In this document: positions 34,634 through 46,850 of the stretch, piece after piece
Layout of the letters: each line of letters begins with the position of its first letter
Numbering within the stretch: position 1 is the first letter of the stretch
Origin: Aedes albopictus
Lineage: Eukaryota > Arthropoda > Insecta > Diptera > Culicidae
Reading direction: 5' to 3'
NCBI RefSeq assembly: GCF_035046485.1
Contig: NC_085138.1
Coordinates: forward strand, 92,859,266-92,923,265
DNA: 64,000 nt
Program-made: the position numbers and the translations under genes
Notes under the pieces: generated by a model
Told to the model about the DNA's origin: nothing
Database searches by the model: none
The model's input: the letters and a program-made list of their open reading frames with translations, nothing else

Positions 34634-35678
34634 CAGTGATCCTCAGCCTAACTGTCTTTGCGGGCCAAAATTGAATTTTGAATAGAGATTGCGGGCCGCA
34701 AGTCATTCAGGAGTTTATTTTCAACAATTTTCAAGATTCAACACAAAATCCATTTGTCGGTTTTTTGAAAATAGTAAGGGTAAAGATTTTAACAACATTT
34801 CTGAGTTTTTTTCTGCAGCTTAGAAATTTCCTGAAAAGTATATCGAACCCTTTATTTAAAAATAATTTTATAACTGTAAGGTTTTTTGAGACTTCACGTG
34901 GATTTTGAGAAATTTCAGAATTATTTGTAGGGATTTCAGGGTTCTCGGCCTGGAGATACTGTTGTGGAAATCCTTGATGATTGAGCCAATGAAGAAAAAC
35001 TTGCAAACATGATTTTTTGAACAATGTGTATAAGTATTTGTAGCATATATAGAATAGATATTTTAAGAAGAATTTCCAAAACTATTGCTAGGTGAATGAA
35101 GAGAATCTTGCACAATCTTTGAAGTTTTTAGCGGAATTTCCAAAGTTTGGGCAACACTTCCTTTTGAATTTAGGCAAAAATTCTGTAAAATGGTTTTGAA
35201 TAGTCTCCTGGTAGAAGTGTTGAAATTTTACGTTATATCGATTACAAAGAATTGTTCAGCCGATAAAAAACAAAATGGTCATTATTTAAATTTTATTTTC
35301 GTGAAATCAAACAAATTACTACTGGCAAGTTCTGCCACATCTCCGAAATCCATGGAAGAGTATCTGTAAGATTTATCCTAATCTCATTATTCAAGCGAAA
35401 CACACAGTTTCGAATGTTTTTTTGGAACAAAATTCGAAAAATTAGTCTTTAACTGTATGTAAAACTTTCAAAAATCTTACTTCTTTTGAAAAACTCTTCA
35501 TAATCAGTAGTTAATATTAATTCTCATGAAAGTTTTAAAATATAGTGAAATTTCTGATTTTCATAATGGAACCTATGAGTGGGCCACTTGCAAATACATT
35601 TCAACATCAGCTTGCGGGCCGCACAAAACCTGGTCGAGGGCCGCATGCGGCCCGCGGGCCTCAGTTTGGTGACCACTG
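34634..35678. mobile_element. Non-autonomous hAT-type element (1045 bp)
   Basis: A perfect 8-bp duplication TCCTAAAA flanks it (34626-34633 and 35679-35686). The termini begin CAGTGATCCTCA and, on the other strand, CAGTGGTCACCA. Both are followed by GCGGGCC-rich subterminal sequence that repeats inside each end. CAGTG ends and 8-bp duplications are hallmarks of the hAT superfamily. No transposase frame is present. Confidence 0.85.
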
Positions 35679-35686
35679 TCCTAAAA

Positions 35687-36004
35687 CGACCCCGGGATCC
35701 CCTAAATGCCCCTGAAAAGCCTCTGAGACTCAATGATATACTGATCCCAAGTAACATTTTTGTAGTTAAATAGACTAGAAGACGTCCTTAGGGATATCAT
35801 AAAACTAAAATAAAAAAAAAATTAGGTTATATGACGGTTGCCAAAACCTCTACAAGAGTAATTGGCTATATCAACATGTTACATGGGATAAGCCATCTTG
35901 ATCGTCTTGACAACCTGAAACAGTCCAGGTACTCCCAGGTGCCTCCTAAAACTACAACGAAAAGCTCATGAGGCCTCCTGGAATACGTCTGAGGCTCCCT
36001 TAAA
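35687..36004 (+). repeat. CCTGAAACGCCCC-type repeat with unique insert
   Basis: Repeat words resume after the hAT element (35687-35740 and 35920-36004). Between them lies AT-rich sequence without a recognisable feature. Confidence 0.5.
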
Positions 36005-36193
36005 CGACCCAAGCAGAACACAAGCCACAGAGGAGTGTCGACAGCGCAGGTTTTTGGTTGGACACGAGTCACTTTCTAGCTATTCTAACATGTAGGCAGA
36101 ACTAGAGGCAGAATAACTTGGAAATGACTCGTTTCCATCTAAAAACTTGCGCTGTCGACACTTCTTTGTGACTTGTGTGCTGCGTGGACGACT
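36005..36193. mobile_element. Foldback MITE with about 60-bp arms
   Basis: The left arm contains AGTGTCGACAGCGCA and the right arm TGCGCTGTCGACACT, with matching flanks on both sides (GCAGAACACAAG against CTTGTGTGCTGC). The arms fold over a loop of about 60 bp. There is no coding capacity. The target duplication could not be fixed by eye. Confidence 0.7.
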
Positions 36194-36870
36194 TGCCTTC
36201 GACTTGCTTGAAACACCCCTGAAACACCTTAGAATGCCCCTAAAATCTCCCGAGAACGTTTGAAACGCCCTGAGATATGTAGATATGTAGAAAATCGCGA
36301 AATTTCAGGTTTTCTGAGTAGCCGAGTAGCCAACAATTTCCGTCTTTGAAGACACAATTTTACAAGAAAAATGTAATTTTCAGCGTAATGCATGTTAATT
36401 CAAATTAAGCTTGCTTACGTGCGAGTAATGAAATTTACGTCTCATGTAAATTTCGTTTATTTTTAGTGAAAGCTCCTGAACCTTGAAACTCCCAGAAACG
36501 CCCCAGAGATCCCCTAAAACGTCCCTGAGACTCCTTGAAATGCCTCAAAAAAAAAGACACTGAAATTCCCTGAAATACTATTGAGAATCCTTGAAATGCT
36601 CCTAAGACCAGCTGAAACACCTGATGTACCGCGCTAAAATTCCCTGAAACTGAAACTCCCTTAAACGCCCCTGAGGCCATCTGTGATCCCTCTGAAACCT
36701 TTTTAAGAACTCCCTGAGGCCGACCTGATACCCCCAGAAAAGCCCTCTGAAGCCCCTTGAGACTCCCTGGAACGCTCCTAAGACCCCCTGGAACTCCCTT
36801 GAGACTGCCTTCCTCAGACCTCCTTTTGCTCCCATCAAACGCCCCCCGGCCACCGTTATCATAGTTAACG
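36194..36870 (+). repeat. CCTGAAACGCCCC-type repeat, plus polarity
   Basis: Repeat words are dense at 36194-36270 and 36470-36850, with AT-rich sequence between. The right border (36836-36880, GTTATCATAGTTAACG) matches, as its complement, a border at 62775-62830. Both edges therefore come from a defined dispersed unit. Confidence 0.6.
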
Positions 36871-36899
36871 TCATTATAACATTTTCTTATGTACAATAT

Positions 36900-37110
36900 T
36901 TTTTTCTTTTTTTTTTCTTGGCGTAACGTTCCAACTGAGGCAAAGACTGTGTCAGTTTTCTAAGAGCACTCCCACACTTATTAACTGAGAGTTTTCTCTG
37001 TCCATGACCATTTTGCATATGTATATCTTGTGACAAGTTCCTGGACCGACCGGGAATCGTACCCGTCACCTTCAGGATGGCCATGCTAAATACCCACGCC
37101 TTTATAGCTT
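36900..37110 (-). mobile_element. Feilai-like tRNA-derived SINE
   Basis: On the minus strand the head contains GGGTACGATTCCCGGTCGG, a tRNA-type box B with one change. The body has CAAAATGGTCATGG and CTCTCAGTTAATAAGTGTGG, and the tail has GTTACGCCAAG. This arrangement matches what I know of the Aedes SINE Feilai. Confidence 0.7.
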
Positions 37111-38490
37111 GAATTGAATTTGATAGTTTTAAGCGATTCATGTTAGGTACGATATTTCTCATACAAGTCACCCTCCAAAAGTTGCATGCAAGTTTACATG
37201 CGAACATAAAATGCTTAAATCCATTAAATTTGATACGGTAAAACGAAATATTTTGCATGAGTCAATAATTTTGATGTTAAATGACCACTTTAAAAAATAT
37301 ATTCATGCTTAATGGCTTGCAGTCAAAAAAGGCCCAAAATCGCATATTTTGCCCTTTAAATTAAGGTACAGCTTAAAACTGTGACGTGCTGGAGCAAATC
37401 TGAGCCCAGATTCGGATTTAGCGCCCCAAAATCTGTCAGAGACACATAAGTTTGCTCTCTAGAGACAAAAAAATGTTGTGCTGTGTAATCATCTTTTGTA
37501 ATTGTGTTCTTTTGTTCGCAATTTTTGTTTCTTGTTAATTTGCATCGTTAAAGGTTTAAAATCGACTAAAATATTAACGCGCACTGAAACGGCAAAAATT
37601 AGCAATAGCCAATATCTCACAGAAATAATATAAAAAACTATCTAAGTCTATGATAACAGAGAGATGTTCCTTCTTTTTATCATCTGCACAAAAAACTATT
37701 GAAAAATATCCATAGGATTTCCAGTTATTAAACAAAAACCGATTTTTTTATTGATTCACCCATACAAAGTGTTAGGCAATTTTGGTCAAGTTTATTGCTA
37801 ATTTCTAATTTTTAATTGATAATATAGCTGCCGTTTAAAATCATATGTGGCGATTTTGAAGTGCTATAGCCATAACTGGGCCTAGTCTATTAATCTTCAT
37901 AGATTTTCTCTTTCATCAAACTCCCCAAATATCCCCCAAGTACCTTATGAACTTCCGGCAGGTATCGACGACACGTCACCACCTCCCTCTTACTAGCGAG
38001 CGATGATGAGTTACTGGGTAGAAAAACTTTCCAAAGCCCCCATTGCGCCACTACCTACGGCAAAAAGATGCAACCCTTCGTCACCACTTGAACTTTTCTT
38101 CGTTTTCTCCGAACGAAAAACTCTTGGCACTCACTACTCTGAGACAGATCAAGATCAAAGTCCCACCGCCATGCATAGGTAGTTGGTATGCGGCAACCGT
38201 TCTGTGCAATTTAAATTTTTTGAATGTGGACTGGCTACAAATCATAATTTAATGGAAAAAGTTCTTTTCCTTCAGATGAATGAAGTAACTTTGTTTTTTT
38301 TTTTCTTTGGCCGATATAGTGAAGTCCCTCGTTGGTTCCCATGAGATGCAGTCTAGTTTTTTGGAGGCTTCCCATATTTCGTTCAAAACGATTATTGTTA
38401 TTCTTTTCCTTTTTTGCATTTTTTCTCCATTTGGAACCAACCTGCTTATTTGTTAAGTTATCTGTTGGAGCTTTCACACTAAATGCCAAT
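37111..38490. other. No gene seen
   Basis: This is AT-rich sequence with a more complex patch at 37900-38250. I see no convincing exon, RNA gene or repeat boundary. Confidence 0.4.
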
Positions 38491-38494
38491 CAAT

Positions 38495-38740
38495 CGCAGT
38501 GGCCGCGTAGCCGAAGCAATAAACACGCGTGTGTACAGAAAGACCATGTCAAGGTTGACGGAATTGATTTCCGGACGGTCCAAGAACTTATTCGTAATGA
38601 GAATACTCTTGACTTTCTCCTCGTGCCAACCACATGATATGTAAATTCAAAATGATCAATTGAAGATAAACCTTTCAATGAATTACTGTGGATAGGACAC
38701 TTGTGCTGGGAAGTAGGTTCTGTCAGAACTGGCAGCTTTT
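38495..38740 (+). mobile_element. Diverged Feilai-like SINE
   Basis: The order of landmarks is that of the SINE at 36900-37110 but on the plus strand. There is a tRNA-like head with a degraded box B (GGAATTGATTTCC) and the GGACGGTCCAAGAAC junction. A body with AAAATGATCAATTG and AATTACTGTGG follows, then a CTGGGAAGTAGG tail. It is heavily mutated. Confidence 0.5.
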
Positions 38741-39344
38741 AATATTTTTATGTTGCTGTTTTCGAATTCACATATTATGTGACCAAAGAGATGATAAACT
38801 CTGACCCACATTCGATACTCTTTTAGTTTTCATAATTTGTTCAACTCCAACAGCTCGTCAACTTCAAACAAAATTGCATTTACAAAACGAGAAAAAAAAA
38901 CGTGTGCTCCAATATTTATCAATTTACATAACATGATTCCATTTCCATCCTCATATCGTGTTTAAGCTTGTGTTGCAGTGTTGGAGAGTTTATCCACACA
39001 AAAGCTATTACATTTATGCGACTAATTGAAATGCAAATTGACATAAATCACGCCCAAGCACAGTGCTCGATAGTGCTCTCTGGCCGGTCATAGTTATAGA
39101 TGGATAAACATCTTTTCAAAGATAAACGGAAGCAACACTCGGGAAAATGTAAACCTCAGGTGGGCGAAATAGACTGTATGCTTATTTTCTATTGACATGG
39201 AAGACGACACATATGTTTTGACAATCTAAAAATTTGGAATATCCCATACAAATTCGTCATATACACTGAAAAGACGGCAAAGATTTTACGGGTTCTACCT
39301 TTTTTTTTCGCATTTTAATGCTTTTTTGAGACATCTCGGCTTGG
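38741..39344. other. No gene seen
   Basis: AT-rich sequence without open frames of note or recognisable repeats. Confidence 0.4.
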
Positions 39345-40850
39345 GAAAACTACTGAAATTATTTCAAAAATCGTTGTAGGAATTTATCAAGAGGTTCTTA
39401 CAGGTACACCTTTGAAACTCCTCTAGAAAATTCTCAAAAGATTCTTGTGAAAGTTTCTCCGAACTCAAAGATAAGCTACCTGTACCTCTGAAAACCTCTA
39501 TAAGAAGCTCTTAAAGCCTCTTTCAAATGTTTTGAAAGCCTTTTCAGAAGCCTCATTCAGAAAGCCTCTGACAGCAGCTCTAAAGCCTCTTCAAAAATTG
39601 TTATGGTGATCAATTGAGAATATCTACTAAGATTCTACAAAGAATTACTACAGAAGTTTCTCCAGAACTTATTTTTTGGCACTTCTTCCGATTTTTTTCA
39701 ATAATTTCGTAAAGGAATAACTACTTAAGGTTTTCAGTTCTTACAAATTATTTGGAAACTCCGTCAAAAAATTCTTTCCTTCAGGATTGTTTTCTGTGAT
39801 TTCTTCAAGAATTCCTCCAGTTCTTTTTTTCCTATTTTCTACCGATTTCCTTCAGAAACTCTTACAAGCATTAGTTCAGTAATTGTTTCTGTGTACACGG
39901 GGGTCGGATCACAACGTCCGAGGTCAAACTGTCGCGGTCGTTAAGTCGCCTTTTTTTTCAGCGAAATAACGTCCTAAACTTTGGATGCGTCATAATATCC
40001 TATGTGCCTTCTTTCCTTAGAATTTGTGGAGTTTCTGCATATTCGAAAGTTATGCTATAAAATAATGCGCCATATGACGTCGGATGTTATGATACTGCGC
40101 ACACGTTTTCAAGAATTGCTCCACTGCTTTTCTCTTTAATTTCTGCAGAATTTCCTGCTGAATGTTATTTGGGCATCCTTCAAAAATTGCTGTTGAGTTT
40201 GCTTCGGAGGAAACAAAGGAGTCCTTTAAAAACCTCGTCAGATGTTCATCAAAACCTTCTCCAGAAATTATTCCACGAATTTTCCCTCTAAATAAGATCA
40301 AGAGTTCTACCGGAAGTTTCTCATACAATTCTTCCAAAAAAGCCTCTAAATATATCTTAAGGATTTTTTCGCGAGTGTGTTCAGAGATTTCCTCTGATAT
40401 TGCTTCCTGGAATTGTGTCAAAGAATCTATCTAGAAAATTTTCATTTATTACTTTGAAAATTCCCTGAAGGATTTCATAGAGAATTCCTTCACGATTTGT
40501 TAGGGCAATTTAAGCAAAAATTCCTGCAGATTTCTTTGAATGCATCCGGGGAAATATTTCCAACGAACCATACAGGAAATTTGAAAATGAATCATGAAGA
40601 AACTTTTGCATGATACCTTGAAAGAGTTTAAAGGGAAATCAAAGGTTAATTCCTAAAAAAAAACAATTTAAGAACTTTTGAAGACATCCTTGCTGAAATT
40701 TGTCAAGATAAACTTGAAACACAGGTGCTTCTGATGGAATTCCTGAAGAAATTTCAGAACGAACCCGTAGATTATTTTACGAAAGAAATCTTGAAGGATT
40801 TTTTGAAGAAATTTTCAGATGCATTTCTTTAAAAATCCCTGAAGGCAGGG
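39345..40850. repeat. Decayed about 24-bp repeat island with polarity switch
   Basis: From 39345 to about 40470 pyrimidine-rich words dominate (CTTCAGAAACTC, TTCCTTCAG). From about 40470 to 40850 purine-rich complements dominate (GAAGAAATTTCAG, CTTGAAGG). A block near 39895-40080 with few repeat words may be an insertion. Confidence 0.55.
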
Positions 40851-40855
40851 CCGGA

Positions 40856-40905
40856 TTTACGCGGGGGGGGGGGGGGCATGGCCCCGGGCCCCCACAAAAT
40901 GTTAC
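40856..40905 (+). mobile_element. Possible isolated hAT-type terminus
   Basis: CAGGGCCGGATTTACGCG followed by a G run and CCCCGGGCCCCC resembles hAT or related transposon ends. I found no matching inverted end, so this may be a truncated copy. Confidence 0.3.
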
Positions 40906-41900
40906 TTCAAATGGGAACCGAAAAAAGTAGTGCTAGAAACATCTTGATTTAATTTTTATCACAAGTATTTCTACGCCTGTGAATAAAATTTCAAACTTTT
41001 CCAGAAAGTGGTAAAGATTTTTGAGGTTTGAATTGAACACTCTTGAGAATTGCACAAGTTATTTCACCTGAATTCTGGATGAAATCTATAACGCTATGGA
41101 ATAGAAAGTCAAATAGTTTCTGATGAAAATTCGTGTTTATTTTTGTCGAAAATAATTGGTGTTATTTTTAAAAATTTCCTACATAGTTCTTTGAAGATTT
41201 GCAAGTGTGTCTATCAGAATAAAGAAAAGTTTTTAGAATTGTAGAGTTTGATTTCGTTTACCAAACTTATAAATTATTCAAATCAAACCCCAGAATTGTT
41301 TAAATATTTCTTTGGAGCAACAAGCAAGAATTTTAGGTCGGATTTAGGCGGAGATCTGATCCGATTTTCTTCAATATGATTGAATCCAGGACCAATTTTT
41401 CTTCCAGGCTTGCATGTGTAATTTGACATTTTTTGTTTAAAGGAATTCATTATGGATTTCCGATGAAATTTCTTCACCTCCGCTAAAAATACCACTATGG
41501 ATTTTTTTCCTCTTGAAGTTTCACAAGGAGTCCTTAACAATTACTCTGCGCGTTCACCAGAAACTCCTCTCGAAGTCGCGTTAGGAATGTTTATGCCAAG
41601 GTTTATGCTTACACACCATATTTTCAATCTTTGTTCCAGCAATTTTTTTGTGTTTTTTTAGTGAATACAAAACTTCAAACGAAGCTGCATATGAAAGCCT
41701 TAGGTATAAGCTGCAACACAAAAAAAAAATTGAAAAAGTTTCATCAAGTACATATTGAGATATAATGTTTTGAAAATGTGTTCAAAAATCTTTTGAGTTT
41801 TACTGAAGTTCTATAACTTTCAGAAAACTTATTCGATATCGCTCAATAGAGCTTTAATATATGGGTTATAATTGATCAAAATTTCAGCGTTTTTGATTGA
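40906..41900. other. No gene seen
   Basis: AT-rich sequence with scattered decayed repeat words. The minus-strand frame at 41283-41540 has no recognisable similarity and biased composition. Confidence 0.4.
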
Positions 41901-41904
41901 CGTA

Positions 41905-42083
41905 AGGTACACCGGGGCAAGTTGAAACGCGAAGTTTTGAAATAGATTTAAATACAATTTGGAAATTTATCCTTCGTTAAAAGATTGTTTGAATCAAAAA
42001 CTATGTTTTATGGCAATCAAATTGTTTATCATCATCTGAGAACATCATGTTAACCTGCTGTTTCATCTTGCCCCGGTGTACCT
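41905..42083. mobile_element. TA-flanked MITE (179 bp)
   Basis: The ends AGGTACACCGGGGCAAG and CTTGCCCCGGTGTACCT are perfect inverted repeats. TA flanks both sides (41903-41904 and 42084-42085). This is a Tc1/mariner-type MITE by its target. A half copy (AAGGTACACTGGGGAA) occurs near 27803. Confidence 0.8.
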
Positions 42084-42254
42084 TATAAAAAGTTATAAAC
42101 ATTTAAATGAAAAAATATTTTCACCAAAAAATTACTGTACGGACAATTGTTTGATACACTGTATAATTGAGAAAAATTCCCGGAGAAACTCTCCCATAAA
42201 GTTACTGCAGAGTTTTCGGAAAATACTTAAGAAGTATTTTTTTATCAGATTCTG

Positions 42255-42420
42255 TATTAACGAGATTTTTAGCCCTAGGTTAGTTCATCTCGGGACCCAC
42301 GCTTCACTTCCCTTCCGAAGGAAGAACTCACATTTTGCGAGTTTGTCGGGAGTGGGATTCGATCTCAGGTCCTCGGCATGATAGTCAAGTGTTCTAACCA
42401 TCACACCAAGTCCGCTCCAC
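42255..42420 (-). mobile_element. Second tRNA-derived SINE family
   Basis: On the minus strand it begins GGAGCGGACTTGGTGTGATGG (a box A-like segment) and has GAGATCGAATCCC (box B). The tail contains CTTCGGAAGGGAAGTGAAG and ends in CTAAAAATCTCGTTAAT. The tail recurs at 44400-44475. Confidence 0.6.
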
Positions 42421-42547
42421 TTAACTTAAGAAGTAGATGTATATCAAAATGAAATCTCTGTTGAAATATCAAGAGAAACTCTTAGAAAAGTTTCTGTGAA
42501 GATAACTGAAAAATCTTGTAATTCTTGTAAAATTATAGAAAATAGTT

Positions 42548-42795
42548 TTGGGGGTCTCCGGTTAGCCTAGTGGTTAAGGCTATGGAACGCCAATCCGGAG
42601 ACGGTGGGTTCGATTCCCGTTTCAGACGGGGAAATTTTCTCGACTCCCTGAGCATAGAGTATCATTGTTCTTGCCTCACAATATACAAATTCATGCTATG
42701 GCAGGCAAAGGAAGCCCTTCAATTAATAACTGTGGAAGTGCCCAAAGAACACTAAGTTGAGCGAGGCAGGCCAAGTCCCTGTGTTTCTCGAAGTA
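42548..42795 (+). mobile_element. Feilai-like tRNA-derived SINE, well preserved
   Basis: The head has TTAGCCTAGTGGTTAAGGC (box A) and GGGTTCGATTCCCGT (box B) with normal tRNA spacing. The body has GAGCATAGAGTATCATTG and ATTAATAACTGTGGAAGTG. The tail reads CAAAGAACACTAAG and a cleanly related GTCCCTGTG end. It would be transcribed by RNA polymerase III if active. It is not a functional tRNA gene because the cloverleaf is incomplete. Confidence 0.75.
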
Positions 42796-42829
42796 AAAAC
42801 TGTACGGTTTTCTATATATAGAACATTGC

Positions 42830-44395
42830 GAAGAATTTCTGACGCAACCTCTGGCGGAGTATCAGAAGGAGTCCATCAGAAACTGTCTTAAGGAATAAAA
42901 TCTGGATTTTTAAGGGAATATCTGGAATATTGAATATGTATAAAAATTTTCTACAAGGATTTCCTAATTAATTCCCTCACATTAGTTAGGAGTGTTATTG
43001 AAAAAAAAATAAGGAATCAATCATAAATTTTCTTCAGTTATTCCTGCAGAAATTGAACAAGACTTTTCTACAAAATTTTCTCAAAGAACAATTTTTGAAA
43101 ATATAACGTGGATTGCATTATAGATTCTTCTATGAATTTCTTCAGAAATCATTTAGAGATTCTTCAAAAAACTCTTCGAGAGATTCGTTACGAAGAGCAT
43201 TTATTTGGATTCCTCCAGTGATTCCTTCAAAACATCTTCCAAGATTTGTTGTTAGAAATTCTATCAGGGATTCTGAGAATTTCTTTAGGAATTCTTTTAG
43301 AAATTTCTTTTGACACTCCTCCGCAGTTCCTTAGTGATTCTACCAGACATTTATTCAAGAACTCTCCTTCTAAAACCTCTCCATGGATTCCTTTTAAAAA
43401 GGAAGTTCGACAATGTTTCTTTCAGAAATTCCTCACGACCATCCTACAAAAATTTATCCAAGTTTTCTCCTAAAAATCGTTTTTCGATAATCCTCTAAAA
43501 TCTTTTTCCTCAGGAAGTTTTCCGTGGATTGCTTCGGAAATTTCTGGTTCGATTTCGATTTTTTTCCAATATTCTTTCAGAAAATCATTCAAAGATTTCG
43601 TCAGGAAAACTTTCATTGATTTTATAAGCATTTCAATTAAAATTCCCGTATGAATGTCTCCTGGAATTTCTGAAGGGATTCATCGAGATAATCTTGCAGG
43701 GACTCATCCAGAGATTTTTGCTTTATTACTAACAGCTATTCCAGCACAAATGTCATACCGAGATTCCTCCAGGAGTGCTTCCGTGAAATTACTCCAAAAT
43801 ATTCTTCATGGATTTTTGTTTTTTGGAAATTATTTAGAAATTTCTGCAAAAATGCTTCTCAGCTATTTTCCACAGGAAATTTCTAATGAGATATGTCCAG
43901 AAAACTTTCTAGAAGTTTCCCTTTGTGTTTTACAGATATTCCAACAGAGATTCCATCCATACATCTGCTCCATAATTACTTCAAGGAAACCCCCTAGTAG
44001 CTTTATAAGAGGACTCTTGCGGGGTTTTATTCAATTTCTCAATATTTTTTTTAAAAATTCCATCATGGGTTTCCCGAGAAGATTCTCCAGGTATAACTTC
44101 AAGAATTGCTCCAGGGATTCGACTAATAATGTCTCCTGGAATTTCTGAAGAAATTCCACTGAAGATCTCTTCTGAAATTCCTTCAGGGGTTCTTTTAGGC
44201 ATGGTTCCTCAGATTTCTTCTGCATTTCTTTTATATTTTCTTTGATATATCTCAAGAGACTGTATCTTCTGTATTTTACAGAGTAAATTACAGAGTTCGA
44301 GTTTCCCAGAGAAAAAATTATAGAAATTATCTGCACTTAAGAGTTCGGAAAAGCTGAAAACTTCCAAAAAATACTTGATATTCAATCCCAGCAAA
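42830..44395 (+). repeat. Decayed about 24-bp repeat, plus polarity
   Basis: Pyrimidine-rich words (CTTCAGAAATC, CCTCCAGTGATTCC, TCTCCAGG) dominate throughout. The words CTCCTGGAATTTCTGAAG at 43658 and 44133 mark an internal duplication about 475 bp apart. Open frames here are compositional. Confidence 0.6.
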
Positions 44396-44399
44396 CTCA

Positions 44400-44475
44400 T
44401 AAAAAGTAAGTTCTTTCTTCGGAAGGGAAGTAAAGCCGTGGATCCTGAACTAACTTCGCGTTAAAAATCTCGCCA
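44400..44475 (+). mobile_element. Tail fragment of the second SINE family
   Basis: GTTCTTTCTTCGGAAGGGAAG through TTAAAAATCTCGCC matches the tail of the element at 42255-42420 with several mismatches. The head is missing. Confidence 0.55.
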
Positions 44476-44749
44476 GTAAAAAAAATCTTATACATATTTA
44501 AAAGGATTTTTTTTCTGGAATGCCATTTTTTAGACATGGTTTCAAAAAAAAAATCTTGAAGAAATTCCACAAAACTTTTTTGAAAAAAGTCCTTCATGAA
44601 TTTGATTTATATGCATTCGGCATAAATAAGAAAACTTCAACAAGCATATCAGGAAGAATTCATGAAAGAATTCTCGGAGAAGCTCGTAATCGCATATTTG
44701 AAAAATTCACTACGATTGTTCTCTGGTAACTTGCTTTAGGAGCCCTGTA
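44476..44749. repeat. Decayed about 24-bp repeat, mixed
   Basis: Words such as GAAGAAATTCC and GGAAGAATTC indicate minus polarity, with no other feature. Confidence 0.4.
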
Positions 44750-45864
44750 CCCGAGCAGTTGAGAATATCAAAATAATACCAACGGAATCACAAAATCTGT
44801 TTTTATATCTTGGTTTGTTATTATCAACTTATTGAGACATAACCGTTCCATAACATGTTTTGTTGGAGAATCTTATGTTGTTATGATCGAGCTATGTGTG
44901 TATTTTATATAAATAACATTTCAATTACACGTATTGTTGTAGCACAAATTCAGTTAATATTTAATCATTAATAACAAAACAATAACAAACTTTGCAATCA
45001 ATACTACACCATTCAAGGTTTACTTTGTTCACAGCATTCCGTGAGGAATTGGTGAGAAAATATTATTTTCTCATCAGTTTTTCTTCCACTTCTTTCTGAC
45101 ATTACTTTGTGACTCTGACACAGCTAACTCATCAGCCTTTTGTTTTGGTCGTGGTTACTGAATTATGGTTAATTCCTCATGCATTCAATCTGGTATGGCC
45201 AGGGCGTTACAACTGAAGACCCTAAGTACTCTAAATTAACGTTTTATTTGATTTTGCCTCCTGAGTGGTTTCTTCAGCTGAGATCTCATTAAAACATTAA
45301 GCTGAATACTCGGCTGTGCAAATCTAGGCATGTGTAAGCCGAGATTCGGCATTATTAATTAAGTGTGTATGACTTATTATTCACATTTGTTCTGTCATTA
45401 CTGTAATAGCAGAACCATGCGCGTAACTACAGCCCATTCGGCCCCTCTGCTTCAATGTCGTGCGCGCTTGCTGTGCACTACAGCCAATGTGCAGGAGCTG
45501 GGGTCCATGATGATTATAACTTTTATGATTTTATGATGTTATAACTTACTTTGTTATGATTTTGATATTATATCTAATTTCTTTGCGGATTGTTATAAAT
45601 TACTTATTTATATCTAAATTTGTTATTGAAATATTTTAAAAAACCGCTATTATTAAGTTCTTATTGAAACAACAAAACGTGTTATTTAATTGTCCTTCCA
45701 GGAACAAATTTTTGTTATGTTTTTTGTTATTTTACCGCTTATGATAGACAAGTTTATAACATGATATGTTATGTTGATAACATGAAAATATCTGTTTCCG
45801 TTGCTCAGTTATTTTGCCAAAATAACATATTTTATTATGCTGTTGCTATTCCCTTCTGCTCGGG
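44750..45864. mobile_element. TA-flanked TIR element (1115 bp)
   Basis: The left end CCCGAGCAGTTGAGAATA and the right end (as complement CCCGAGCAGAAGGGAATA) are inverted repeats extending about 33 bp. TA flanks both sides (44748-44749 and 45865-45866). The interior is rich in TTGTTAT and ATAACA words in both orientations and includes a short GC-rich insert near 45410-45510. No transposase is present. Confidence 0.7.
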
Positions 45865-45866
45865 TA

Positions 45867-46850
45867 GTGATTTCGGAGAAACTGTTGGGGAAATCCCCGG
45901 CAGAAGTCTTAGATATACACTCTGATAGATTCCTTGGAGATTTGTGGAGGAATAATCATGAGAATTTATATTCAAATCGTCTAAAAAATTTTGGGATTCT
46001 TCTGGAAAAATCCGAAAATAACCAAAATAAATTCAGGAAATTCCTCGACGAAATGTTTTGAAAGAAGTTCGAAACAATTTTTTTGAGAAAAAAAAACTTC
46101 CGGAAATTTGTAGAAAAATCCTCAGAGGATTTTCAGGGGGAATTTCTAAGGAAATTCTTTGATGAACTTTTAAAGGAATAATTTGCCAAGGAACTCTCGC
46201 AAACATTTTAGAAGATTTCTGCGAAGAAATATAACCAGAACTTCTCAAAGAAACTGGCGGAGTACTTTTTGGATTACTAATAACAGAAATTCTTACAAGG
46301 TTTTGATGAAATCCTCGCTAGAGTTTTCAGAGAATACCCTGGATAAATCCACGGAAAAAATATTGAAACTATGCCTTCGGGGGTACTTCTGGAGTAGTTC
46401 CCGGTATAAGCCTTTGAAGAAGTTATTGTTAGACAAATTTCCGAAAAAAAAGCTCTAAAGGATGAACGCAGTTCTGGGGAAATCTTCGGAATAATTTATG
46501 GACGATTTTTTGAGAATTCTAGGTTCGATGGCATCTCCAAAGAAATCGTTGTAGGATTCTTCGGAGACTTTTCAATTGAAAGCATGGGCAAATATTTGGT
46601 AAAAATTCTAGCAAAAACATTTAAGGAAAAAAATGGTAGAGTAATCATTAGATGAACGCTTGAAGGAATTTTTTTAGAAATTCTCGGACAAAACCTCGGA
46701 AAAAAAATCTGTGGGTATTCAATAGAATTTGCTGATGCAGTTTTCAAAGTAACTTCTGGTTGAATCTTTGAAGAAACTTCTTGAGAAATTTCTGGAGATA
46801 TCGTCAAAAAATCCTTAGAATAAATTTTTGGTTGAATTTCCCGGATATTT
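45867..46850 (-). repeat. Decayed about 24-bp repeat, minus polarity
   Basis: Purine-rich words (GGAGAAACTG, GAAGAAATATAACC, GGAAATCTTCGG) dominate. With 42830-44395 this forms another plus-then-minus pair. Confidence 0.6.

Noticed and set aside
42548..42640. Functional tRNA gene
   Set aside because: Box A and box B are present but the rest continues into a SINE body and no complete cloverleaf is visible.
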